Assembly: GCF_003390335.1 (NCBI RefSeq)
Contig: NZ_QUOU01000001.1
Coordinates: forward strand, 62,001 to 126,000
Direction of reading: 5' to 3'
DNA: 64,000 bases
Source of the DNA: Thalassotalea euphylliae
GTDB taxonomy: Bacteria; Pseudomonadota; Gammaproteobacteria; Enterobacterales; Alteromonadaceae
How positions within the stretch are numbered: position 1 is the stretch's first letter; every line of letters begins with the position of its first letter. The position numbers and the translations under genes were made by a program. The notes under the pieces were generated by a model, which searched no databases, was not told the DNA's origin, and saw nothing but the letters and a program-made list of their open reading frames with translations. Shown here one piece after another: positions 43,481 to 51,536 of this stretch.

Positions 43481-43862
43481 TCTCAAAAAAGGCAAAGGAA
43501 AAACAGTAAAAAAGAAAAACTTTACTGTTGATGAATTTATTTCAGATGCGGAAGACTACGCGAAAGGACAGCCTAAACTCGTTAAAGAGGGCAAACAAGG
43601 CGCGAAACAAAGCCTAAATCTCGCTCAAGCGATTGCTTCCGCTGAACAACAGGTGGTTGCCAAAAGTAAAGACAGGGAAAGCAATCGCCCATTTCGTCAC
43701 GCTACGTTTACCTTGAGTGAAGATGCAATTGCCCAGCTCAACCAACTAGCAAAAGAATCAAAACTTGCCAAATCTCATATCATTCGCATTTTAATAGACC
43801 AGCTGGCCTCACAAGATCAAAAACAGCAATTAGCGACGTTATTAGGATCGAAAACCCTCTAA
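43467..43862 (+). CDS. Ribbon-helix-helix DNA-binding partner of ParA
   Basis: A 131-residue protein with a very basic, probably flexible N-terminal half (KKGKGKTVKKKNFTVDEF ... KEGKQGAKQSL) and a C-terminal ribbon-helix-helix at about 78-113. The pattern FRHATFTLSEDAIAQLNQLAKESK followed by SHIIRILIDQL is typical of CopG/Arc folds; the strand residue pattern is HATFTLS. In ParG/ParA systems the flexible N-terminus stimulates ParA ATPase; here that is inferred from architecture. Translationally coupled to parA. Confidence 0.8.
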   Translation: MSLTDLKKGKGKTVKKKNFTVDEFISDAEDYAKGQPKLVKEGKQGAKQSLNLAQAIASAEQQVVAKSKDRESNRPFRHATFTLSEDAIAQLNQLAKESKLAKSHIIRILIDQLASQDQKQQLATLLGSKTL

Positions 43863-44006
43863 AATAGTATGTTAAAGCGACACTTTGGCTGTTTTTTAAT
43901 GACTGTTTGTGCTTGTTTTATATAGCTATCTTCATGATAAATAAAAGACTTATTTGTCTGTGTGGTTAAAATATGAATAGTACTAGCATTCAGCATTTAG
44001 TTTCAC

Positions 44007-44012
44007 TATAAT
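44007..44012 (+). promoter_or_regulatory. Probable -10 element of the rpmB-rpmG promoter
   Basis: TATAAT at 44007-44012, 80 bp upstream of the rpmB ATG, in an AT-rich stretch. No strong -35 hexamer is seen at the usual spacing. The leader contains the 10-bp palindrome AGCTCGAGCT (44059-44068). The remaining 229-bp gap holds nothing else recognisable. Confidence 0.5.
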
Positions 44013-44091
44013 ATGCCACCTTTTTCAGGATCCCGCGGCGACGGCCAAGGGGAAATTAGCTCGAGCTGAAATTAATTTTGGAGTGACTCAA

Positions 44092-44328
44092 ATGTCTAAA
44101 GTTTGCCAAGTAACTGGCAAAAAACCAGTTGTAGGGAACAACCGTTCTCACGCAAGAAACGCGACACGTCGTCGTTTCTTACCAAACCTTCAATCTCACC
44201 GTTTTTGGGTTGAGAGCGAAAACCGTTTCGTAAAATTACGCCTTACTCCTAAAGGTATGCGTATTATCGATAAGAAAGGCATCGATGCAGTATTAGCTGA
44301 CATCCGTGCACGCGGCGAAAAAGTCTAA
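44092..44328 (+). CDS. rpmB: 50S ribosomal protein L28
   Basis: A 78-residue ribosomal protein starting at the ATG at 44092 (MSKVCQVTGKKPVVGN), the universal family N-terminus; GGAG lies upstream. The NRSHARNATRRRFLPNLQSHRFW core and the KGIDAVLADIRARGEKV end are typical. It is co-transcribed with rpmG, 10 bp downstream. Confidence 0.98.
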   Translation: MSKVCQVTGKKPVVGNNRSHARNATRRRFLPNLQSHRFWVESENRFVKLRLTPKGMRIIDKKGIDAVLADIRARGEKV

Positions 44329-44338
44329 GGAATAAGTC

Positions 44339-44494
44339 ATGCGTGATAAAATTCGTTTAGTATCTTCTGCTGGAACAGGTCATTTTTATACTACTGACAA
44401 GAATAAAAAGACTATGCCAGAGAAAATGGAAATCAAAAAATTCGATCCTGTAGTACGTAAGCACGTTGTCTACAAAGAAGCTAAAATCAAGTAG
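44339..44494 (+). CDS. rpmG: 50S ribosomal protein L33
   Basis: A 51-residue protein MRDKIRLVSSAGTGHFYTTD ... VYKEAKIK, read directly from the sequence. It is the zinc-independent form with no cysteines at all. AAGGA lies upstream of the ATG. Followed by a strong terminator. Confidence 0.98.
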   Translation: MRDKIRLVSSAGTGHFYTTDKNKKTMPEKMEIKKFDPVVRKHVVYKEAKIK

Positions 44495-44520
44495 TTTTAG
44501 TTTTCGAATTTGTTAAAAAA

Positions 44521-44542
44521 CCCAGCAACTGCTGGGTTTTTT
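44521..44542 (+). terminator. Intrinsic terminator after rpmG
   Basis: CCCAGCA-ac-TGCTGGG stem followed by six Ts; preceded by an A-run. Confidence 0.93.
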
Positions 44543-44617
44543 ATTGCCTGAAATTTAATGTAATAGCGCGATAGTTTTCGTATGATATAGCGCTATTTAT
44601 CACTCGATTAGGATGCT

Positions 44618-45112
44618 ATGAGACTTTCTCGAGCCGCGTGGAACAACGTGATTATTTTTTCGGTCATGGGCTTTATTTTGCTGATCAATTTTACCCAGCT
44701 AAATAAAGATGAGTCGGCTGAATCAATGACAGCAGAGCATTATGTGATTGGTGAAAATAAAGTTATTTTGACCATGAATATTGATCAACAAGTCACCATT
44801 GAGCGCGCCGGACAAGCGTGGCGTTTACTTCCGGAGCAACGCATTTCTGCACAACTTACCGAGCAGATGATGCGCACTTGGCAGCAAGCGCAAGGAAAAG
44901 TGATCGACGTAGCGATTGATCGCGCACAGCAATCGGGTTTATTTATCAGTATGGTGTTAGCCGACAAACCTAATATTCAGTTGTTTAGTTTGTATTTATT
45001 GAGCGAACAAGTCATTGTTCACAATCACCAAACCGATATTTATGTTGCCCTGCCAGCACCCATGTTTAGCCAGCTTATTCCCAATGGCTTGTTAATCAGT
45101 AATAGCCAATAA
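44618..45112 (+). CDS. Hypothetical membrane-anchored protein upstream of mutM
   Basis: A 164-residue protein with one N-terminal transmembrane segment (about 10-29, VIIFSVMGFILLINF) and an extracytoplasmic domain without recognisable motifs. AGGA precedes the ATG. It lies 12 bp before mutM and is probably co-transcribed. I do not recognise it; the position between rpmG and mutM is not occupied in E. coli. No function can be given. Confidence 0.75.
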   Translation: MRLSRAAWNNVIIFSVMGFILLINFTQLNKDESAESMTAEHYVIGENKVILTMNIDQQVTIERAGQAWRLLPEQRISAQLTEQMMRTWQQAQGKVIDVAIDRAQQSGLFISMVLADKPNIQLFSLYLLSEQVIVHNHQTDIYVALPAPMFSQLIPNGLLISNSQ

Positions 45113-45124
45113 CGTTGAATTACT

Positions 45125-45940
45125 ATGCCTGAATTACCTGAAGTCGAAGTATGCCGTTTAGGCATTAAACCACATATCGATAAGCAAATTATTGATGACA
45201 TTGTTGTTCGTCAGCGCCAGCTTAGGTGGCCAATCCCAGCGCAAATTAGTGACGCTATTGGCGAGGCTATTTTGGCGCTAGAACGACGCTCAAAATACCT
45301 GATCATCAAAGTAACCAGTGGCAGTATTCTCATTCACCTTGGGATGTCGGGAACCATCCGTGTTATTGATAAAGCACTGGCGCCGGTCAAACACGATCAT
45401 GTCGATATTGTGTTGGCAAATGGTAAAGCATTGCGATTGAACGACCCAAGACGTTTTGGCGCTGTACTTTGGCTTGCTGGTGATCAAGATGAGCAAGGGG
45501 TGTTGGCTAAATTAGGGCCAGAGCCTCTTACTGATGATTTTCATGCCGATTATTTGTATGAAAAGTCGCGCAATAAAGCGCTGCCTGTTAAAACCTTTAT
45601 TATGAATAACCCTGTGGTTGTAGGTGTTGGCAATATCTACGCGAACGAATCTTTGTTTTTAAGCGGTATTCGACCAACCAAAAAAGCGGGCAAGCTCACC
45701 AAAAAGCAGTGCCAGCTGCTGACGAAGAATATCAAGGAAGTGCTGGCTGCTGCCATCAAACAGGGGGGGACAACGCTTAAAGATTTCACCCAGGCTGATG
45801 GTCGTCCAGGCTACTTCAAACAATCACTTTATGTCTATGGCAGAGCAGGGCAGGCGTGTTTAACGTGTGAAACGACGTTAAAAGAAGTGCGACAAGCGAA
45901 CCGCAGTTCGGTTTATTGTCCACAATGCCAAAAGCCATAG
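45125..45940 (+). CDS. mutM: Formamidopyrimidine-DNA glycosylase (Fpg)
   Basis: Bifunctional glycosylase/AP-lyase that removes 8-oxoguanine and FaPy lesions. The 271-residue protein begins PELPEVE after the initiator Met, providing the catalytic N-terminal proline P2 and E3. The H2TH domain has VVGVGNIYANESLF. A C-terminal zinc finger (CLTCETTLKEVRQANRSS, then CPQC) is intact. Confidence 0.97.
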   Translation: MPELPEVEVCRLGIKPHIDKQIIDDIVVRQRQLRWPIPAQISDAIGEAILALERRSKYLIIKVTSGSILIHLGMSGTIRVIDKALAPVKHDHVDIVLANGKALRLNDPRRFGAVLWLAGDQDEQGVLAKLGPEPLTDDFHADYLYEKSRNKALPVKTFIMNNPVVVGVGNIYANESLFLSGIRPTKKAGKLTKKQCQLLTKNIKEVLAAAIKQGGTTLKDFTQADGRPGYFKQSLYVYGRAGQACLTCETTLKEVRQANRSSVYCPQCQKP

Positions 45941-45963
45941 GCCGTTTGTTAAAAGCAGTATGC

Positions 45964-45991
45964 AGTGCTCAAATTGTGGTATTTGAGCACT
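45964..45991. repeat. Perfect 11-bp hairpin between mutM and coaD
   Basis: AGTGCTCAAAT (45964-45974) / ATTTGAGCACT (45981-45991) with a 6-base loop, between the convergent ends of mutM and coaD. No T-run follows on either strand. Confidence 0.55.
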
Positions 45992-46047
45992 TGGGGCTGA
46001 GTAATTCTGATAAGAAGGGTACGACTTAATATAGCTATTTCAGTACG

Positions 46048-46527
46048 TTATTTCATTGAGTCTTGCAACGCTTGTTGCACAACTGGGTGAACAAACTGGC
46101 TGACATCACCTTTGTGCAGGGCAACTTCTTTGACCAAGGTTGAGGAAATAAATGAGTTTTCTTCTGCCGGTGTTAAAAATACGCTTTCTAAATCTGGCGA
46201 TAGCCGACGATTCATATTGGCGAGCTGAAATTCGTATTCAAAATCAGAGACTGCGCGCAAGCCACGGATCAATACCTTGGCTTGGTGCTCTTTGGCAAAA
46301 TCAACCAATAAGCCCGTAAAGCCGACCACTTTTACGTTGTCTAAGTGGGCCGTAACTTGCTCGAGCATACTAACACGATGTTGCAAATCAAAACGCGGTT
46401 TTTTACTTGGGCTAAACGCGACACCAACAATTACTTGGGCAAATAACTTGCTGGCACGTTCAATCAGGTCGGTATGACCATTGGTAACTGGGTCAAATGT
46501 CCCAGGATAAATTGCTTTTACAGGCAT
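46048..46527 (-). CDS. coaD: Phosphopantetheine adenylyltransferase
   Basis: Penultimate CoA-biosynthesis enzyme, 159 residues from the ATG at 46527 (MPVKAIYPGTFDPVTNGHTD). The nucleotidyltransferase T/HxGH motif is TNGHTD, and the ISSTLVKEVALHKGD region is conserved. An in-frame TTG four codons earlier is less likely. In E. coli coaD is adjacent to waaA; here they are ~4 kb apart. Confidence 0.96.
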   Translation of the reverse strand: MPVKAIYPGTFDPVTNGHTDLIERASKLFAQVIVGVAFSPSKKPRFDLQHRVSMLEQVTAHLDNVKVVGFTGLLVDFAKEHQAKVLIRGLRAVSDFEYEFQLANMNRRLSPDLESVFLTPAEENSFISSTLVKEVALHKGDVSQFVHPVVQQALQDSMK

Positions 46528-46635
46528 CTTAGTTGGCAATATATTGAGTGAAATTACTGTGCATTTTAGTGGCCGATGAAAACTATTTCAAAACATAAAG
46601 AGCGCTAACCGCAAAGCCGCGGTTTATCGTGTTGT

Positions 46636-47031
46636 TCATGCCGAACGCTGCTGTGCTTTGTATTGCGCTAGCAGTGCAGTCATGCGCTCATTGATCAGGT
46701 TAATGGCCTTTAGTGGCCGCACCATTACTTTGAAATCAACAATTTTTCCTGCTTCATTCCACGTGATCATATCGATGCCATTGACGAAGATACCGTCAAT
46801 TTCGGTGCTAAATTCAAGCACAGCACCATGTTCTGAGAGGAATTCTTTGTCGTAGGTAAAACTATTATTGGCAAAGGTATGTAGCGCGGCAGTTAAGTAC
46901 ATACCGACCATTTTTTTCCCTTCCACGGGACGGTGAATTACTGGTGAGTGCAGTACCACATTGTCTGCGAGAATTACGGGTAACATCTGAGTATCACGAG
47001 TTTTAACCATTTGATGCCATTGCGCTAACAT
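46636..47031 (-). CDS. Nuclear transport factor 2 (SnoaL)-like protein
   Basis: A 131-residue protein with the cone-shaped NTF2-like fold pattern: an N-terminal helix (WHQMVKTRDTQMLPVILADNVVLHSPV), then strands including LEFSTEIDGIFVNGIDMITWNEAGKIVDFKVMVRPLKA. The substrate is unknown. AAGGA precedes the ATG. It is divergent from a TetR-type regulator 165 bp away, which may control it. Confidence 0.85.
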   Translation of the reverse strand: MLAQWHQMVKTRDTQMLPVILADNVVLHSPVIHRPVEGKKMVGMYLTAALHTFANNSFTYDKEFLSEHGAVLEFSTEIDGIFVNGIDMITWNEAGKIVDFKVMVRPLKAINLINERMTALLAQYKAQQRSA

Positions 47032-47195
47032 ATTTATTCCTTGATAATCTGCTTTATCTTGTCAGTGTCAAGATAAGCGGCAGTGATGAAAATAGCAACA
47101 ATCGACGATAAGTTTTTTTTGAGCAAATACTTTAAGTTCACTTGGCTTTGGTAGTATGATAATCCGATAGCTGGGAACAGGGGTGCATAATAATA

Positions 47196-47852
47196 ATGAA
47201 AACATGGGATAAAATTATTCAAGCTAGTATCGAATTGTTTAATGAACATGGCGAGCGCAATGTCACAACCAATCACATTGCCGCGCATTTAGGTATTAGT
47301 CCTGGCAACCTCTATTATCACTTCAGAAATAAAGAAGACATTATTCTGTCGATATACGAACAATATGCTCGTAATTTAATTCTCGACACTTTTCCGTTAA
47401 TGTCTGACGATATTGAACCGCTTGATGCCATTATTTTGTATATGGATGCAGTGTTTCAGGCAATGTCTAAATTCCGTTTCTTTTACGCTAACCTTCCTGT
47501 TTTGCTGGCAAAGAATCCGTCGTTGCGAGAGAAGTATGTTGAAGTTCAGGAGCTCATTAGCAAACGCGTTAGTGACATGATGATTTCATTGCGCGAGGCT
47601 GGCATGATTAACTTTGACGATGAAGAGCTCCCTGATTTAGTCAGCATTTTGCGTTTGGTCAATACCTTCTGGTTAAGCTTCTACCAAACACAAAATATAG
47701 ATAACGAGATTGACGCATCGGTTTTCTATGAAGGTGTGTTGAAAATTTTGGTCATTTTGAAGCCGTATACAACGGAAGAAGCACTACCTGAATTTGTAAA
47801 GGCACGTGAACTCTATTTAGCACGCCACGAAGAGGCGCGTTTAGCTGGCTAG
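47196..47852 (+). CDS. TetR/AcrR family transcriptional regulator
   Basis: A 218-residue TetR-type regulator. The N-terminal HTH is KIIQASIELFNEHGERNVTT followed by NHIAAHLGISPGNLYYHFRNKEDI, with the remaining helices forming a ligand domain. The C-terminal part carries a TetR_C-like LVNTFWLSFYQTQN segment. The ligand is unknown. It is divergent from the NTF2-like gene and convergent with kdkA, 41 bp apart. Confidence 0.9.
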   Translation: MKTWDKIIQASIELFNEHGERNVTTNHIAAHLGISPGNLYYHFRNKEDIILSIYEQYARNLILDTFPLMSDDIEPLDAIILYMDAVFQAMSKFRFFYANLPVLLAKNPSLREKYVEVQELISKRVSDMMISLREAGMINFDDEELPDLVSILRLVNTFWLSFYQTQNIDNEIDASVFYEGVLKILVILKPYTTEEALPEFVKARELYLARHEEARLAG

Positions 47853-47893
47853 TGACCAGTATAATCGAAGCTAATAAATCTGTTTAAGATTCG

Positions 47894-48640
47894 TTATTTG
47901 AGTGCTTGCTGATAACTTTGCTCAAGTAACTGCCAATTAGCATCTTGCCAATGGATAGCTGGGTGTTTGGTTTTTTCTTTGTGAAAAGACCTTAACAACC
48001 TTGCCATATTATCTTGCTGCCAGTGAGTCCCCTCCTTGATTGCCCCTTGGTCGAAGTCAATGAGCCACACTTTGTCGTTGTCATCCAACAAGATGTTGTG
48101 AATATTTAAGTCGTGGTGATACACGCCGCGTTTGTGAAAAGCGGCAATGGTTTTGCCAATCTGCTGCCACAGCGCTGCTGATACGGGTTCTCGCAACAAG
48201 CGTGTATACAGATCTTCCGCATTGTTTATTCGCTCAGAGATAATATCTGCGCTGTAACACAATCCCTTTCGCTTAATTCTACAGGCGATAGGGCGCGGCG
48301 CTGGTAGCTGCCATTGCTGCAGTTGCGTGAGCAACAGGTGTTCTTTTATCGCACGTGTATTTGCGACGCCAGTAAATACGTAGCTGTCGTTGATGAGCTT
48401 GCCAATTAAACCGCCGCGATAATAGTGCCTGAGCACCCATTGCTCATGCTCACAGGCGACAAAGTAGGTGGTGCCTCGTCCTTGTGCACTACCGACAATA
48501 CCATTGCGTTGCTGCCAATAGTCACTGTCGAACATGTCAGGGTTTAATAAATGAGTAAATTGCGTACTGTAAAGCAGCCATTGAGATTGTTGCTTCACTA
48601 ATGACGCCAGTCCAGAATTTACAATTGCATCTAGGTTCAA
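47894..48640 (-). CDS. kdkA: 3-deoxy-D-manno-octulosonic acid kinase
   Basis: Kdo kinase that phosphorylates the Kdo residue of LPS core in species with a single Kdo. The protein-kinase-like fold shows GSAQGRGTTYF (nucleotide loop), the catalytic VYHHDLNIHNILLDD and the metal site WLIDFDQG. The start is uncertain: a TTG at 48640 gives 248 residues, and a GTG at 48598 is possible; neither has a good ribosome-binding site. Divergent from the heptosyltransferase gene. Confidence 0.9.
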   Translation of the reverse strand: MNLDAIVNSGLASLVKQQSQWLLYSTQFTHLLNPDMFDSDYWQQRNGIVGSAQGRGTTYFVACEHEQWVLRHYYRGGLIGKLINDSYVFTGVANTRAIKEHLLLTQLQQWQLPAPRPIACRIKRKGLCYSADIISERINNAEDLYTRLLREPVSAALWQQIGKTIAAFHKRGVYHHDLNIHNILLDDNDKVWLIDFDQGAIKEGTHWQQDNMARLLRSFHKEKTKHPAIHWQDANWQLLEQSYQQALK

Positions 48641-48695
48641 GATAATAGGCCAACTTTATATACCAGCATAAGCTGCCTATTGTGGTGATTCCTCT

Positions 48696-49760
48696 ATGGC
48701 GGGTCAAATGATCGCTCCAAAAAAACTCTGTATTCTTCGTTTATCCGCTATTGGTGACGTATGTCACGCGGTAGCTATGGTTCAGGCGATTCAACGCCAA
48801 TACCCTGATTGTGAAATTACTTGGGTCATTGGCAAAGTAGAAGCCATGTTGCTCAGCGAATTGCCCGGCGTTAATTTTGTCATATTTGACAAGAAAGCTG
48901 GGTTACAAGGCTATCTTGATCTGCGTAAAGCACTCGCTGGCCAAGTATTTGATGTTTTGCTCCACATGCAAGTGGCACTGCGCGCGAGTATTGCAAGCTT
49001 AATGATCAAAGCGAAACAACGCATTGGCTTTGACCGTGCGCGCGCAAAAGAAGGGCAGTGGTTGTTCACCAATCAGCAAATTGCGCTGCAGGCTGAGCCA
49101 CATGTGCTTGATGGCTTTATGGGCTTTGCTCAAGCAGTTGGCGTAAGTGATACGACAGCACACTGGCAAATGCCGATCAGTGATGAGCAGCAATTATGGG
49201 CCAGCGAACAATTGGTCAGTGACAAGCCTATCGCCATTATTTGTGCGGCAGCAAGTAAGGCTGAGCGCAATTGGCATGCACAAGGGTATGGTGAGATCGC
49301 CCACTATTTGCAGCAACAAGGGTTTATGGTGGTGCTTTGCGGTGGGCCAACAGCGCTGGAGCAGAAGCTTGCGGCTATGATCCAAGCCAATTGCCCAGAG
49401 CCATTAATGAATTTAGTGGGGAAAACGTCGCTGGTGCAGCTGGCTGCTTGTCTCAAACTGGCGCACTTGGTGATTGCTCCTGATACTGGCCCTGCACATA
49501 TGGCGGTTACGGTTGCAACGCCAGTGGTTGGTTTGTACGCACACAGCAACCCCAAGCGCACTGGGCCTTATACTTATCAACACTACGTAGTGAGCTACTA
49601 CCAGCAAGCGATTCAAGCGCAGCAGCATAAACCGGTTAGTAAATTGCCTTGGGGCATCAGAGCCAAGGGCGATGATTTAATGGCAAATATTAAAGTGGAG
49701 CAAGTGAAAGATAAGATTCGCCAACTTATTGCCGATCTGTATCCCGAGCTTGTTAAATAA
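48696..49760 (+). CDS. opsX: LPS heptosyltransferase (GT9 family, OpsX type)
   Basis: Glycosyltransferase family 9 protein of 354 residues, likely adding the first heptose to Kdo of the LPS inner core. LCILRLSAIGDVCHAVAMVQ, IGFDRARAKEGQWLFTN and APDTGPAHMAV are typical. Its overall wording follows Haemophilus OpsX more than E. coli WaaC, fitting the kdkA neighbour (single phosphorylated Kdo). The stop codon TAA is directly followed by the palindromic repeat copy 2. The start could be 48696 or the ATG at 48708. Confidence 0.87.
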   Translation: MAGQMIAPKKLCILRLSAIGDVCHAVAMVQAIQRQYPDCEITWVIGKVEAMLLSELPGVNFVIFDKKAGLQGYLDLRKALAGQVFDVLLHMQVALRASIASLMIKAKQRIGFDRARAKEGQWLFTNQQIALQAEPHVLDGFMGFAQAVGVSDTTAHWQMPISDEQQLWASEQLVSDKPIAIICAAASKAERNWHAQGYGEIAHYLQQQGFMVVLCGGPTALEQKLAAMIQANCPEPLMNLVGKTSLVQLAACLKLAHLVIAPDTGPAHMAVTVATPVVGLYAHSNPKRTGPYTYQHYVVSYYQQAIQAQQHKPVSKLPWGIRAKGDDLMANIKVEQVKDKIRQLIADLYPELVK

Positions 49761-50024
49761 TACCAATTGAAATAAATACTTAATCATTCAGCGAGAATTA
49801 AAAGGCTTAGAAGCAAGGCATTGATTGCAGAGAATGGTCGCTCCCTTGTCAAAATCAATAACGCCGCATATGAGCCTTTTAAACTCGCCCTTTGGGAACG
49901 TGTCAGCGTCGCGATAACTGCGCCAAATTGATGAGATGTAGAACGACTATATCAACAAAAATTTGGCTTGTTCTCCCACCGCTGACAGCGCTCTGAATTG
50001 ATCAATTAATTAATTCAATTGGTA
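49761..50024. repeat. 264-bp palindromic repeat (MITE-like), copy 2, intact
   Basis: An uninterrupted copy with the same TACCAATTGAA / TTCAATTGGTA ends and TAA flanks (49758-49760 and 50025-50027). The left TAA is the stop codon of the heptosyltransferase gene. It differs from copy 1 at seven positions, two of which (49806 C, 49874 G) form a compensatory base-pair change. It fills most of the 356-bp gap before the waaA stop; the remaining 92 bp hold nothing recognised. Confidence 0.87.
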
Positions 50025-50116
50025 TAATTCCCATGCCATGTCTGGTTAGGCAGTTGTTAGGTGGTCATTGCGCTTGCTATGCGCGTTGGCCATACATTGA
50101 GTAACCGTAATTCGGA

Positions 50117-51406
50117 TTAAGTATTAAGTAGGGCGTTAAGCGCTGCGAACGTTCGCTCGCAACATCCTTGATTCGCTTGTACCACTTGATAGGCATTGCG
50201 GCCGAGCTTTGCTGCTGTAGATTCATCGCCAAGTAGCGTGACCACTTGTTCTGCTAGCGCTTGGGAAAGGGCGTCGTCATCATTTGTTTTCGCTAAGGTG
50301 ATAAGACCCTGCTGGTCACTCATTTGTTGATGTACCTCAACAAAGTTCGCCATATCGGCTCCGACAATGATGGGCTTTTGGTACAGTGCAGGCTCGAGCG
50401 GATTGTGCCCACCAATATGTGAAAATGTACCGCCAATGGTGACGATGTCGGCAAATTGATAAGCGGCCAATAACTCACCTAACGAGTCCATCACGCAAAC
50501 TTGTGTATTCGCTGAGATAGGCAGGTTGTCACTGCGCCGTTGCACACTGATTTGCTGTTGCTGCATTACATTCACCACCTTATCAAAACGTTCGGGATGG
50601 CGCGGCACGACGACGAGCAACAAGTCTGGATATTGTTTAGCGATAGTGCGGTAGGCCGCTAAGGCAATGGCTTCATCACCCTCGTGGCTACTGGCGAGCA
50701 GCCAAATAGGGCGTTCCACATTCAGCAGTGGTGATAAAACTTGGTATTTTTGCGCGGTATCTGCTCCGGCTTTAATGTCGTACTTGAGATTACCGACGTT
50801 ATGACAAGTTTCGGCGTTAGCCCCTAAGTGAATTAATCGCTGCTGGTTTAGCTCGCTCTGTGCTAGCACTTGATCAAATCTTGCTAAGCATGGGCGAATG
50901 AGTGCAGAAAACTTTTCATAGCGGCCAATCGATTTATCTGAGATGCGACCGTTTATTAACAGCAATTTGGTACCGCGTTGTTTGGCTTGTGCCACCAAAT
51001 TTGGCCACAGTTCAGTTTCCATGACCACCAAAGCACTTGGCTGTAGCGCATTTAGAAACCCGGTGCTACACGGCCAAATATCGAGGGGCAAATAGCAATG
51101 CTGAACCCGATCACCGAAAATTTTCTGTACTTGCTCTGAGCCGGTAGGGGTAAAGGTTGTGACGGTTATCGGCACATCATTAAACGCTTGCAGACACTCG
51201 TTGATGAAGGGCTTTAACGCGAGTATCTCACCAACACTGGCCCCGTGAATGACAATCCCCCCCCGTTTAAAATTACTGGGAACTAATCCCAAGCGCTCGC
51301 CCAGTCGATGGCGATAGGCTGGGTGATTAAAGGAGCGCACTAGCGCTAACAACAAAATCACGGGGAGTAGTAAAATGAGTAGCAGTCGGTAGGTAAGTAA
51401 TGCCAA
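50117..51406 (-). CDS. waaA: 3-deoxy-D-manno-octulosonic acid transferase
   Basis: Kdo transferase (KdtA) of 429 residues that adds Kdo to lipid A precursor. An N-terminal membrane-associated segment (LLLILLLPVILLLALV) is followed by HGASVGEILALKPFI, TVTTFTPTGSEQV, METELWPNL and the donor-site GGTFSHIGGHNPLEPA. The start appears to be TTG at 51406: it aligns with the E. coli N-terminus and no ATG is near. No ribosome-binding site is evident. Confidence 0.94.
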   Translation of the reverse strand: MALLTYRLLLILLLPVILLLALVRSFNHPAYRHRLGERLGLVPSNFKRGGIVIHGASVGEILALKPFINECLQAFNDVPITVTTFTPTGSEQVQKIFGDRVQHCYLPLDIWPCSTGFLNALQPSALVVMETELWPNLVAQAKQRGTKLLLINGRISDKSIGRYEKFSALIRPCLARFDQVLAQSELNQQRLIHLGANAETCHNVGNLKYDIKAGADTAQKYQVLSPLLNVERPIWLLASSHEGDEAIALAAYRTIAKQYPDLLLVVVPRHPERFDKVVNVMQQQQISVQRRSDNLPISANTQVCVMDSLGELLAAYQFADIVTIGGTFSHIGGHNPLEPALYQKPIIVGADMANFVEVHQQMSDQQGLITLAKTNDDDALSQALAEQVVTLLGDESTAAKLGRNAYQVVQANQGCCERTFAALNALLNT

Positions 51407-51536
51407 GGTCAGATCGTTTAGTCGAAATTTTTGGCTATTATACCGAGCGCGTTGATAAAAGTAATCGTCGGCAGTTTTACTCGTTGCGATGGCTTTGTTA
51501 TCTTACTGAAAAATATGAAGTAGGGCGGGCTTCACA

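Noticed and set aside
42410..43862. Integrated plasmid remnant to explain parA/RHH
   Set aside because: No integrase, replication gene, direct-repeat attachment sites or tRNA gene was seen around the module.
46589..46612. AACCGC/GCGGTT hairpin after the NTF2-like gene as an intrinsic terminator
   Set aside because: No T-run follows on the relevant strand and the stem is only six base pairs.
49761..50024. Riboswitch or structured leader for a neighbouring gene
   Set aside because: The same sequence occurs at an unrelated site (copy 1), has transposon-like inverted ends and direct repeats, and lies downstream of a gene in the intact copy. A mobile repeat explains it better.
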